Source of the DNA: Clostridia bacterium | GTDB taxonomy: Bacteria > Bacillota > Clostridia > CAKSNL01 > HGM11501 | DNA length: 7,258 bases | Assembly: GCA_017390225.1 (NCBI GenBank) | Contig: JAFPCL010000033.1 | Coordinates: 1-7,258, forward strand | Direction of reading: 5' to 3' | Shown here: positions 1 to 5,833 of the stretch, one piece after another | Position numbering within the stretch: the stretch's first letter is position 1 | Layout of the letters: each line of letters begins with the position of its first letter | Translations under genes and position numbers: made by a program | The notes under the pieces: model-generated | The model's input: the letters and a program-made list of their open reading frames with translations, nothing else | Told to the model about the DNA's origin: nothing | Database searches by the model: none

Positions 1-1
1 C

Positions 2-250
2 CGTGTCAGCAAGCTGCAATTGGCAACGAATAAATCGTATAATGCCGAGCGCGGTGACTACTGGTCCAATGTACAGCCCTTCACAGCACCGAGTACGGGC
101 GTATACACCTTCACCATCACCGTGACGGGGAAATCTTATCTTCATACTATAGATGAGCGTTATACGCAAAATCTGCCGGCACAAAAGCCGGTGACGGAGC
201 TGAAGAAATTCACGATTAACGGCAAGGAAATGCATGGTATTGATGCTTAA
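2..250 (+). CDS. C-terminal end of an unidentified beta-rich protein (5' partial)
   Basis: The reading frame is open from the first complete codon of the window (position 2) to a TAA at 248-250, giving 82 residues with no believable internal start, so this is the tail of a gene beginning outside the window. A TTG at position 20 could formally start translation but has no ribosome binding site. The segment is rich in Thr, Ser, Val and aromatic residues, with alternating stretches such as STGVYTFTITVTGKS that suggest beta strands, as in the C-terminal sandwich domains of extracellular proteins. It ends with a short charged stretch, ELKKFTINGKEMHGIDA. No catalytic motif, membrane segment or LPxTG-type anchor is visible. 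The stop is followed 12 bases later by a strong terminator, which supports it as a genuine gene end. I do not recognise the family; a secreted or surface role is only an inference from composition. Confidence 0.7.
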   Translation, partial: RVSKLQLATNKSYNAERGDYWSNVQPFTAPSTGVYTFTITVTGKSYLHTIDERYTQNLPAQKPVTELKKFTINGKEMHGIDA

Positions 251-262
251 ATAAAATGAAAA

Positions 263-309
263 ACAGAGAAGCTATTCCTGAAGGGGATGGGCTTCTCTGT
301 TATTTTATA
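263..309 (+). terminator. Intrinsic terminator after the partial first gene
   Basis: ACAGAGAAGC (263-272) pairs perfectly with GCTTCTCTGT (291-300) and is followed by the T-rich run TATTTTAT. The interior continues pairing (ATTCC with GGGGAT around a TGAA loop), so the hairpin is long and stable. It sits 12 bases after the stop codon at 248-250. Confidence 0.85.
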
Positions 310-337
310 ACGTGAAGATGAAGCGTGTGGAAAGTTG

Positions 338-509
338 AATGATGTATCGACTACGTCGATATGATGCATTTGCAACGCAAATATGATGCTGCTCGTATGA
401 CGAGCAATGAAGCGATGTATGCCATAAAATGTGGCGAAGCCATACATCATTTAGGCGAAGCCGACATCATTAGCGAAGCGGGCATCATTTGCCACAGGCA
501 AACATCATT
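338..509. repeat. Nested-palindrome element: ATGATG/CATCAT blocks alternating with mini-hairpins
   Basis: This non-coding stretch lies between two terminators and is organised throughout. On the left, ATGATG recurs at 339, 361 and 383 (22-base period). On the right, ATCATT recurs at 446, 466, 484 and 504 (18-20-base period). The two sides pair as an inverted repeat: 338-345 with 502-509, 361-367 with 482-488, 383-388 with 465-470, and 414-421 with 441-448. Each interval between blocks holds its own small hairpin: 346-360 (6 bp, TAC loop), 368-382 (6 bp, AAC loop), 390-406 (6 bp, 5-base loop), 454-462 (GGC-GAA-GCC), 473-479 (weak, GAA loop) and 489-501 (TTGCC-ACA-GGCAA). The hairpin sequences differ while their self-complementarity is kept. 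The predicted fold is a chain of four-way junctions. It may be a mosaic dispersed repeat (MITE- or REP-like) or a structured RNA; no transposase or reading frame is associated with it. Confidence 0.75.
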
Positions 510-510
510 G

Positions 511-542
511 AAAAAAGCACTTGCAATCGCAAGTGCTTTTTT
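511..542 (-). terminator. Terminator of the tRNA gene (symmetric, could act both ways)
   Basis: AGCACTTGC (516-524) pairs with GCAAGTGCT (529-537) around a 4-base AATC loop, flanked by A5 (511-515) on the left and T5 (538-542) on the right. Read on the minus strand it begins two bases after the tRNA CCA end, so it is the natural tRNA terminator. Its symmetry would also stop transcripts coming from the left. Confidence 0.9.
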
Positions 543-543
543 C

Positions 544-620
544 TGGTGGGCCCTCAGGGACTCGAACCCGGGACCGTCCGGTTATGAGCCGGATGCTCTA
601 ACCAACTGAGCTATGGGCCC
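544..620 (-). tRNA. tRNA with CAU anticodon, probably tRNA-Ile2 (lysidine-modified); elongator Met possible
   Basis: On the minus strand this is a 77-base cloverleaf with encoded CCA (546-544). The acceptor stem GGGCCC (620-615) pairs with GGGCCC (553-548). The D-arm is GCTC-AGTTGGTTA-GAGC, the anticodon stem TCCGG/CCGGA encloses the loop CTCATAA with anticodon CAT at 586-584, and the T-loop is TTCGAGT. The CTCATAA loop resembles tRNA-Ile2, whose C34 is converted to lysidine by TilS to read AUA; an elongator Met identity cannot be excluded by eye. It is not an initiator: the G-C pairs at the top of the acceptor stem and the lack of the three G-C pairs at the base of the anticodon stem argue against it. 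Two non-canonical pairs are visible, A614/A554 at the acceptor base (7-66) and C570/T556 in the T stem (50-64). It has its own promoter and terminator, so it is a single-gene unit. Confidence 0.93.
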
Positions 621-632
621 TTATCGGGTAAT

Positions 633-661
633 ATTATAGCAGATTTTTTTTTATTTGTCAA
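633..661 (-). promoter_or_regulatory. SigA-type promoter of the tRNA gene
   Basis: On the minus strand a perfect TTGACA -35 box (661-656) and a perfect TATAAT -10 box (638-633) are separated by 17 bases. The -10 is extended by TGC (641-639). Transcription would begin about 6 bases before the mature tRNA 5' end at 620. Both boxes match consensus exactly, as expected for a strong stable-RNA promoter. Confidence 0.92.
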
Positions 662-708
662 GGATTTTATTAACGAATAAAAAACAAAAAAATATGGATT
701 TGTTTTTC

Positions 709-738
709 TTTACAAAACCATCACACGTGTGCTATAAT
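709..738 (+). promoter_or_regulatory. Promoter of the ygjV-like / GDPD operon with a palindrome in its spacer
   Basis: TTTACA (709-714) and TATAAT (733-738) are spaced by 18 bases, with a TGC extension immediately before the -10. The perfect 10-base palindrome CACACGTGTG (722-731) fills the spacer next to the -10 and could be a repressor site. The first gene starts at 763, leaving a short leader that holds only the ribosome binding site. Confidence 0.8.
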
Positions 739-762
739 CACAGCAGGAAGGGGTAGAGCTGT

Positions 763-1281
763 ATGGCGTTTTACATAGCACAGGCTATTAGTATTTTAAC
801 GGCGTTGGTTGCTGTTTTCATGGTGCAATTTAAAACCATGGAGAAAATTTTAGTCGGGCAGATTATGGCTAATGTTTTGACGGCATCCACTTATTTTTTA
901 CTTGGTGGCTTCTCCGGTGCAGGAATCTGCTTTATTGCAATCCTTCAATCAGTGATCATGTTTCTTTTGGCAAAAAAAGAAAAGCAAGTGAAGCTGCCCG
1001 TAATTCTCGTTTTTGTTGGATTATATCTTGTGTGTTCTTTCCTGTACTATTCCTCTTTTGTTGATGTTTTTTCGGCACTTGCGGCGGTCTGCTTTGCCTT
1101 TTCCATTGCGGCAAAAAATCCAAAGCTTTCCCGTCGGTGGTATGTGTTGAATCCTATATGTTGGATGATTTACGATATAGCAACGAAAGCCTACGGCAAT
1201 TTTATCATTCATGCCGTTGTCTTTATTTCAACATTTTCTGCCATACTTCGGCTGGATATAAATAAAGAAGGAGAAAAATAA
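763..1281 (+). CDS. YgjV-like multi-pass membrane protein
   Basis: The protein is 172 residues and almost entirely hydrophobic. Likely membrane segments lie near residues 3-21, 30-48, 51-69, 78-96, 98-116 and 133-163, the last long enough for one or two passes. A positive loop (AKKEKQVK) follows the third segment and a charged tail (DINKEGEK) ends the protein. Size, segment pattern and motifs such as GQIMANVLTASTYFLLGG resemble the YgjV family of bacterial inner-membrane proteins (Imp-YgjV), whose biochemical role is not established, so no function is assigned. The ATG at 763 follows a strong AGGAAGGGG ribosome binding site (745-753) and lies 24 bases after the -10 box. The stop is separated from the next ATG by one base, so it is translated in an operon with the phosphodiesterase. 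There is no signal peptide and no catalytic motif. Confidence 0.85.
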   Translation: MAFYIAQAISILTALVAVFMVQFKTMEKILVGQIMANVLTASTYFLLGGFSGAGICFIAILQSVIMFLLAKKEKQVKLPVILVFVGLYLVCSFLYYSSFVDVFSALAAVCFAFSIAAKNPKLSRRWYVLNPICWMIYDIATKAYGNFIIHAVVFISTFSAILRLDINKEGEK

Positions 1282-1282
1282 C

Positions 1283-2005
1283 ATGAATACGATAAAAGCA
1301 AACCTCAATAAAACAAGGGCAATAGCCCACCGCGGCGTGAGCGGATTGGAAACGGAAAACACCTTGGCGGCGTTTATTGCCGCCGGTAATCGCAGTTATT
1401 TCGGCATTGAAACAGATCTGCATGTGACCATAGATGGGAAATTTGTGATTTATCATGATGATACTTTGGTGCGCCTGACAGGTGTGGACAAGGTCATCGA
1501 ACAGACGACCTATGAAGAAATTCGTGCATTGCCTGTCAAAGATGTGCATGACAGCGGAAAATTCCGCACGGATCTTCGTGTGCCAAACTTGAAGGAATAT
1601 ATTCGTATTTGTAAAAAATACGAAAAGGTGGCAGTGTTAGAGCTGAAAAATGCAATTGATCCCAAGCATATTCATAAAATTATAGAAGAAATTCGAGAAG
1701 AGGACTATTTAGAAAATGTTATCTTTATCTCTTTCTTCTGGGAGAATCTGATAGCAGTGAAATCGATATGCCCGCATCAGAAAGTGCAGTTTTTAACCGG
1801 AGAATGTGATGATGCACTCATCCAAAAACTGGTGGAGAACCAAATGGATTTGGACATTCTCTATCCGAATCTTACGGAAGATATGGTGAAAAAATTAAAA
1901 GAGAATCATGTGGAAATCAATGTGTGGACATGCGATAATAAAGAAGATGCAGAACGTCTGGCAAATTGGGGTGTAGATTATCTGACCACCAATATCATCG
2001 AGTGA
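1283..2005 (+). CDS. Glycerophosphodiester phosphodiesterase (GDPD family)
   Basis: The protein is 240 residues, the usual size for a single-domain cytoplasmic GDPD enzyme. This family hydrolyses glycerophosphodiesters to glycerol-3-phosphate and an alcohol, using a metal in a TIM-barrel fold. The hallmark residues are present: H16-R17-G18 with the following ENT (25-27), E43-x-D45, H58-D59, and ELKN near residue 120 at the end of a strand. The C-terminus has the typical VNVWTCDNKEDAERLANWGVDYLTTN pattern, split here as VNVWTCDNKEDAERLAN then WGVDYLTTN. There is no signal peptide, so an intracellular enzyme recycling phospholipid head-group material is likely. An AGAAGGAG ribosome binding site lies inside the end of the upstream gene, and the one-base gap indicates coupled expression. 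Exact substrate preference cannot be read from the sequence. Transcription ends at the shared terminator 2019-2062. Confidence 0.93.
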   Translation: MNTIKANLNKTRAIAHRGVSGLETENTLAAFIAAGNRSYFGIETDLHVTIDGKFVIYHDDTLVRLTGVDKVIEQTTYEEIRALPVKDVHDSGKFRTDLRVPNLKEYIRICKKYEKVAVLELKNAIDPKHIHKIIEEIREEDYLENVIFISFFWENLIAVKSICPHQKVQFLTGECDDALIQKLVENQMDLDILYPNLTEDMVKKLKENHVEINVWTCDNKEDAERLANWGVDYLTTNIIE

Positions 2006-2018
2006 AAATAAAGTTCAG

Positions 2019-2062
2019 AAAAAAAGAACCTGAAGCATTTTGCTGCTTCAAGTTCTTTTTTT
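2019..2062. terminator. Bidirectional terminator between the GDPD gene and glmS
   Basis: The arms are A7-GAAC (2019-2029) with GTTC-T7 (2052-2062), and TGAAGC (2031-2036) with GCTTCA (2045-2050), interrupted by a single C/A mismatch (2030/2051). The A run on one side and T run on the other let it serve both convergent genes, whose stops lie at 2005 (+) and 2075 (-). Confidence 0.9.
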
Positions 2063-2074
2063 GTGGTTTGTATC

Positions 2075-3901
2075 TTATTCAACAGTAACGGATTTTGCCA
2101 GATTTCTGGGTTTATCAATGTCCAGACCGCGCAGGGCAGATACATAGTAGCCAAACAACTGCAGGGCAGGAACGATGCAGGAAGGCGCAAATTCCATGAC
2201 GGTGCGAGGTACATAGAGCACATGATCGGCTTCTGCTTCGATGGCGGTGTTGCCTTCAAAGGTCAGTGCCCAGACAACAGCGCCGCGGGCTTTGACCTCT
2301 TTGATGTTGGAGAGCATCTTTTCAAAGAGCATATCCACAGAGCAAAGGGCAACCACCAAGGTGCCTTCTTCAATCAAGGAGATAGTGCCGTGCTTTAATT
2401 CGCCGGCGGCATAAGCCTCGGAGTGAACATAGGAAATTTCCTTGAGCTTTAAGGAGCCTTCCATGGAAGCGGCATAGTCTACGCCACGACCAATATAGAA
2501 AACGTCCTTGACGTTGTAGAACTTGCTGGCAAGATACTGGATGGTTTCCTTTTGACCGATAACAGTTTCCACGCAATCGGGAAGAGCCAGCATGGCATCG
2601 ATATAATTCTTTTTATCTTCGGCAGACAGAAGCTCTTTTTTATCCGCAAGATACAGTGCAATCAGATAAATAACGGAAAGCTGGGTGCTGTATGCCTTGG
2701 TGGTGGCAACGGCAATTTCAGGGCCTGCCCAAGTGTAGATGACATCATCACTTTCACGGGCGATGGAGCTACCGACAACATTAACGATGGACATGATACG
2801 AGCGCCGCTCTTTTTGGCATCACGCAGTGCCGCCAAGGTGTCTGCGGTTTCACCGGACTGGCTGATAACAATGACCAGGGTCTTATCATCCACAATGGGG
2901 AACCGATAACGGAATTCGGAAGCAAGCTCAACTTCAACGGGGATACGAGCGAGCTTTTCAATGACATATTTTCCGACACAACCGACATGATAAGCAGAGC
3001 CGCAACCAATAATGGAAATTTTATTAAAGGAAGCGATGTCTTCGGCAGTTAAAGAAATATCGTCTAAAACAACATTGCCGTCTTGAATACGAGGATGGAT
3101 GGTGTCTTTTAATACTTTGGGCTGCTCCATCATTTCCTTGAACATGAAGTGCTCATATCCGCCTTTTTCTGCGGCGCTGACATCCCAATCCACATGGAAA
3201 ATTTCTTTGGTGATGGGTTCACCGTGGATATCGTAGATTGAAACATTGTCTTTTTTCAAAATGACGATTTCGTTGTCTTCCAGAAGGTAGACGTCACGAG
3301 TGCGAGATAAAATCGCAGGGATATCGGAAGCAATGAAGTTTTCGTTTTCGCCGAGACCGACAATCAGGGGGCTGTCTTTTCTCACGGCAATGAAAGAATC
3401 GGGATGCTCACAGCTGATGATGCCGAGCGCATAAGAGCCTTCCAGACGAGAAATAACTTTGGTGACAGTGGAGAGCATATCACCATCGTAATAGAAATCA
3501 ACCAAGTGAGCAACAACTTCCGTATCGGTCTGGGATACAAAGTTGTAGCCACGATTTTCCAAGAACTCTTTCAATTTGAAATAGTTTTCAATAATACCGT
3601 TATGTACAACGGCGAATTTACCGGAGTTGGAAATATGAGGATGGGAGTTAACATCGGAGGGCTCGCCGTGGGTTGCCCAACGGGTGTGCCCAATGCCCAT
3701 CTGACTGGTGATGGAAGCACCGCCATCAATCATATCCGAAAGTGCTGCCAAACGACCTTTGGTTTTCACAACATGGATTCTGCCGGCATCAAACACTGCG
3801 ATACCTGCAGAGTCATATCCTCTGTATTCCAGCTTGGAAAGCCCCTCCAAAAGAATAGGAGCTGCTTGCTTTTCGCCTACATAACCTACAATTCCGCACA
3901 T
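2075..3901 (-). CDS. glmS: Glutamine--fructose-6-phosphate aminotransferase (isomerizing)
   Basis: The protein is 608 residues, full length for GlmS, which makes glucosamine-6-phosphate from fructose-6-phosphate and glutamine, the first committed step towards UDP-GlcNAc for peptidoglycan and other envelope polymers. The start MCGIVGYVG places the N-terminal nucleophile Cys2 after Met removal. Glutaminase-domain residues are intact: R74-W75-A-T77-H78, H100-N101-G102 and the TDTE motif near 123. The C-terminal half has two SIS domains with GCGSAYHVG, SQSGETADT, the ATTKAYSTQ loop, SEAYAAGELKHGT, and the conserved terminal KSVTVE. The ATG at 3901 is fixed by the Cys2 requirement and preceded by AGGA (3912-3909). 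It lies 32 bases after the GtrA-like gene and no promoter is visible in that gap, so the two are probably co-transcribed. No glmS ribozyme can be placed in front of it. The gene looks intact and functional. Confidence 0.98.
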   Translation of the reverse strand: MCGIVGYVGEKQAAPILLEGLSKLEYRGYDSAGIAVFDAGRIHVVKTKGRLAALSDMIDGGASITSQMGIGHTRWATHGEPSDVNSHPHISNSGKFAVVHNGIIENYFKLKEFLENRGYNFVSQTDTEVVAHLVDFYYDGDMLSTVTKVISRLEGSYALGIISCEHPDSFIAVRKDSPLIVGLGENENFIASDIPAILSRTRDVYLLEDNEIVILKKDNVSIYDIHGEPITKEIFHVDWDVSAAEKGGYEHFMFKEMMEQPKVLKDTIHPRIQDGNVVLDDISLTAEDIASFNKISIIGCGSAYHVGCVGKYVIEKLARIPVEVELASEFRYRFPIVDDKTLVIVISQSGETADTLAALRDAKKSGARIMSIVNVVGSSIARESDDVIYTWAGPEIAVATTKAYSTQLSVIYLIALYLADKKELLSAEDKKNYIDAMLALPDCVETVIGQKETIQYLASKFYNVKDVFYIGRGVDYAASMEGSLKLKEISYVHSEAYAAGELKHGTISLIEEGTLVVALCSVDMLFEKMLSNIKEVKARGAVVWALTFEGNTAIEAEADHVLYVPRTVMEFAPSCIVPALQLFGYYVSALRGLDIDKPRNLAKSVTVE

Positions 3902-3933
3902 CGTTCATTCCTGCTTTCTTTGAAAACTTTTTA

Positions 3934-4419
3934 TTATTGGGCTTTTCTTTTCTTTTTGAAAATAATAAGCTTGCTTGCAATAAAGTTTAAGACCGTAACG
4001 ATAAAATTAGATCCCAGTTTTACAACCAGACTGTTGAGGGAAAATGGCGTTTGATTGATCCATTTGCCGATGATAGCATACAAAGCAATCCCTTCGGAAA
4101 GTGCCTTTCCCCAAAGATCAACGCCCAAATACATGACAACGACATCCAACACACCGGTGAATACACGACACAAAAAGAAAGTGCCGAATTCATAAATCCA
4201 TGCTTTTAATGCATATGCTTTGCTTTTGAATACGAAGAACTTATTGGTGAAAAAAGCGAAGAGAAATGCCAAAACCCATGCCAAAATCGTGGATACAACA
4301 TTGCCCAATTGTATGTTGTTGAAAAAAACATGGTAAGAGATCATGTTGACCAAGGTGGCAAGGACGCCAAAAAATATGTAAATGATGGCTTCTTTGTATT
4401 TTTGGTAAAAAGCTTTCAT
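3934..4419 (-). CDS. GtrA-like small membrane protein
   Basis: The protein is 161 residues with four hydrophobic segments at about 11-31, 37-57, 76-97 and 131-152, basic ends (MKAFYQKYKE and KKKRKAQ), and the GtrA-family pattern: FGVLATLVNMISYHVFF in segment 1, then AWVLAFLFAFFTNKFFVF in segment 2, and the final NFIASKLIIFKK. GtrA proteins are thought to help move undecaprenyl-linked sugars across the membrane, or to assist glycosyltransferases that decorate surface polysaccharide or teichoic acid; the exact partner here is unknown. The ATG at 4419 follows an AAAAGGA ribosome binding site and a consensus promoter at 4467-4495. It is the first gene of an operon with glmS, which supports an envelope or cell-wall role. 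There is no glycosyltransferase gene in the window. Confidence 0.88.
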   Translation of the reverse strand: MKAFYQKYKEAIIYIFFGVLATLVNMISYHVFFNNIQLGNVVSTILAWVLAFLFAFFTNKFFVFKSKAYALKAWIYEFGTFFLCRVFTGVLDVVVMYLGVDLWGKALSEGIALYAIIGKWINQTPFSLNSLVVKLGSNFIVTVLNFIASKLIIFKKKRKAQ

Positions 4420-4466
4420 TCAAAACATCCTTTTTAAACAGAGATTGCACTTTTGTATTTCACCTT

Positions 4467-4495
4467 ATTATAGCACAAAAAAAGAAATACGTCAA
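4467..4495 (-). promoter_or_regulatory. SigA-type promoter of the gtrA-like / glmS operon
   Basis: On the minus strand TTGACG (4495-4490) and TATAAT (4472-4467) are spaced by 17 bases, with the TGC extension before the -10. The transcript would begin near 4460, leaving a leader of about 40 bases before the ATG at 4419. That is too short for a glmS ribozyme or a typical metabolite riboswitch. Confidence 0.9.
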
Positions 4496-4523
4496 GATGT
4501 TTTCCTTGAAACAATTGATATAG

Positions 4524-4570
4524 AAAAGACCTGCTAAAAAACACTTGATTTTGTTTAGCAGGTCTTTTTT
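4524..4570. terminator. Strong terminator downstream of the surface-protein remnant
   Basis: AAAAGACCTGCTAAA (4524-4538) pairs perfectly over 15 bp with TTTAGCAGGTCTTTT (4554-4568), with T-rich tails possible in both directions. On the minus strand it lies just after the remnant's TAA (4577-4575), so it was most likely that gene's terminator. It also insulates the gtrA-like promoter from upstream transcription. Confidence 0.88.
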
Positions 4571-4574
4571 AGGG

Positions 4575-4799
4575 TTATTTATTTGTCATTTCAACTTTGG
4601 AAGCAATGGGACGGATGCTGCCGATTTCGTTGGCATAAGTAAACACACGGATGATTTGTGTTCCTTCAGGGGCTTCATCTGCCACGGGAAGTACGGCGGT
4701 GTTGATGCCGGGTTTTTTCGCCAGTGTTTTTGCTTTGACAGACAGCAGAATCCCGTTTTCGTCATAATAGGCAACAAAGAAAGGTGTTTTGGGATCACA
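4575..4799 (-). pseudogene. C-terminal remnant of a probable secreted surface protein
   Basis: On the minus strand a frame of 74 sense codons runs from a TGA at 4802-4800 to TAA at 4577-4575, with no start codon near its beginning and no ribosome binding site. Its translation reads as a real protein: DPKTPFFVAYYDENGILLS, then an Ala/Thr/Pro-rich part with DEAPEGTQIIRVFTYANE, then GSIRPIASKVEMTNK at the end. The pattern YYDENG...VPEG-type turn...I-VF...SIRPI resembles the final beta-sandwich repeats of large Firmicute extracellular proteins, which often end in a similar strand-rich module. The 5' part of the gene is missing and the AraC-family regulator begins only 33 bases away, so the remnant is best seen as a scar of a deletion or of insertion of the regulator module. 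The family assignment is by resemblance only; that it was once coding is more secure, because of the composition and the well-placed terminator. Confidence 0.6.
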
Positions 4800-4832
4800 T
4801 CATTCGGTTTGTGCTCTTGCTTTTTTATCTTG

Positions 4833-5711
4833 TTACATCAAGTTTTTTCGATACATATACGGCGTTTTGCCGCAGATGGCTTTGAATTTGGAGATGAAAT
4901 AGGAAACGTCATTGAAGCCACACATAAGTGCAATATCCGTAATGGAGCTTTCGGTCAACATAAGCAATTTTTCTGCCTGACGGATGCGAACCTCTGTCAG
5001 ATAGGAGCTGAAGCTTTGCTTAGTGAAGTGCTTGAAAAGACGAGAAAAATATGTATAGCTCATACCGATAGCAAGGGCACAAGTTTTTGCGGATATGTCC
5101 AATTCATAGTTGTTGTTGATGTATGCAATGGCGTTGTATATCTTCTGCGTGGCGGTCGGGTTGATATCTTTGATGTCGGCAGGCAAGGGATGTGCAGACA
5201 GTGTTTGTCTTAAAATCGTGGTCATCAAAAGAATCGCGTTGGCTTTCAAAGAAAGATCCGAGGCAAAGGATTGTTCATGAAGATCATGAATCATAGTTTC
5301 CAATATGGTGCGGAAGGGATCCATTTCTTCTTTCGACCATATGAACTTTATGGATTCACTGTGAAGCCCTAACTGCATCTGATACAGTGCACTGTTTTGT
5401 GCATCGGCGAAAGAAGACATGAGTGATGGCTTGATTCTTAAAACGTAGTAGGCATGTTCGCCCTCTCCTGCGGTGTAGATATTATGAATCGTATTGGGGC
5501 GGATCAGAACAAGACTTCCGTTTTTTACATGATGAGGAAATCCGTCGGCATACAAAGTTAAGCTTCCTTTGACGATGAAGAGAATTTCAATGGCTTCGTG
5601 TGTGTGGGCAGAGATGGTGCAAACCTGCGAACCCTGATGTTTGGAAAGATGAAAGTCAACCCCGGCTCTTGCCAATGCCTCATTATCTGTTTCAATATAT
5701 GCTTTCTCCAA
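4833..5711 (-). CDS. AraC-family transcriptional regulator with N-terminal cupin sensor
   Basis: The protein has 292 residues when started at the TTG at 5711-5709. That start is preferred over the upstream TTG at 5732 because a GGAGG ribosome binding site (5724-5720) lies eight bases before it, inside the longer version. The N-terminal third is a cupin-like sensor: HTH (36-38), EILFIVKGSLTLYADG, and the RPNTIHNI strand near 71-78, a pattern typical of sugar-sensing members. The last 100 residues or so hold two helix-turn-helix motifs: ELDISAKTCALAIGMSYTYF with SRLFKHFTK, and SSITDIALMCGFNDVSYF with SKFKAICGKTPYMYR. The second is the classic AraC signature. It is divergent from the Gfo/Idh/MocA gene across a symmetric inverted repeat, so it probably activates that gene in response to a sugar or polyol; the ligand is unknown. 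The gene itself looks intact. Confidence 0.94.
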   Translation of the reverse strand: MEKAYIETDNEALARAGVDFHLSKHQGSQVCTISAHTHEAIEILFIVKGSLTLYADGFPHHVKNGSLVLIRPNTIHNIYTAGEGEHAYYVLRIKPSLMSSFADAQNSALYQMQLGLHSESIKFIWSKEEMDPFRTILETMIHDLHEQSFASDLSLKANAILLMTTILRQTLSAHPLPADIKDINPTATQKIYNAIAYINNNYELDISAKTCALAIGMSYTYFSRLFKHFTKQSFSSYLTEVRIRQAEKLLMLTESSITDIALMCGFNDVSYFISKFKAICGKTPYMYRKNLM

Positions 5712-5756
5712 AACAAAAACCTCCAAACACAAAAAAATTATATTTTTTCAAAAAAA

Positions 5757-5789
5757 AGTATAGCATATTAATTAAAAAAATGCTATACT
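5757..5789. promoter_or_regulatory. Symmetric divergent promoter/operator between the regulator and oxidoreductase genes
   Basis: AGTATAGCAT (5757-5766) and ATGCTATACT (5780-5789) form a perfect 10-bp inverted repeat with a 13-base A/T-only spacer, so the arm centres are 23 bp apart. Each arm contains TGCTATACT, an extended -10 box, on opposite strands: 5781-5789 for the oxidoreductase (ATG 5834) and 5765-5757 for the regulator (TTG 5711). No good -35 box lies 16-18 bases upstream of either; that position falls on the other arm. This is the layout expected for activator-dependent divergent promoters. Which protein binds is inferred from position only. Confidence 0.7.
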
Positions 5790-5833
5790 AAATTTAAAAA
5801 AAATAAAAAAAATTTTTTGAAAGGATGATTTAA

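Noticed and set aside
338..509. CRISPR array
   Set aside because: Blocks recur at about 20 bases, but the repeats are only 6 bases and the units pair as mirror-image arms with self-complementary inserts. There are no uniform spacers and no cas genes.
361..609. An 82-codon plus-strand frame starting in the repeat element
   Set aside because: It runs through the palindromic element, a terminator and the antisense of a tRNA, has no ribosome binding site, and is an artefact of these structures.
2552..3052. A 166-codon plus-strand frame inside glmS
   Set aside because: It is antisense to well-conserved SIS-domain coding sequence and shows no start signal.
4420..4466. glmS ribozyme or other riboswitch in the leader of the gtrA-like / glmS operon
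   Set aside because: The leader from the predicted start to the ATG is only about 40 bases and holds no structure beyond the ribosome binding site.
4545..5213. A 222-codon plus-strand frame
   Set aside because: It is antisense to the AraC-family gene and the surface-protein remnant, is rich in Cys and Phe as shadow frames are, and has no ribosome binding site or family resemblance.
5712..5732. Upstream TTG (5732) as start of the AraC-family regulator
   Set aside because: The GGAGG ribosome binding site (5724-5720) would then lie inside the coding sequence; the TTG at 5711 is spaced correctly from it.
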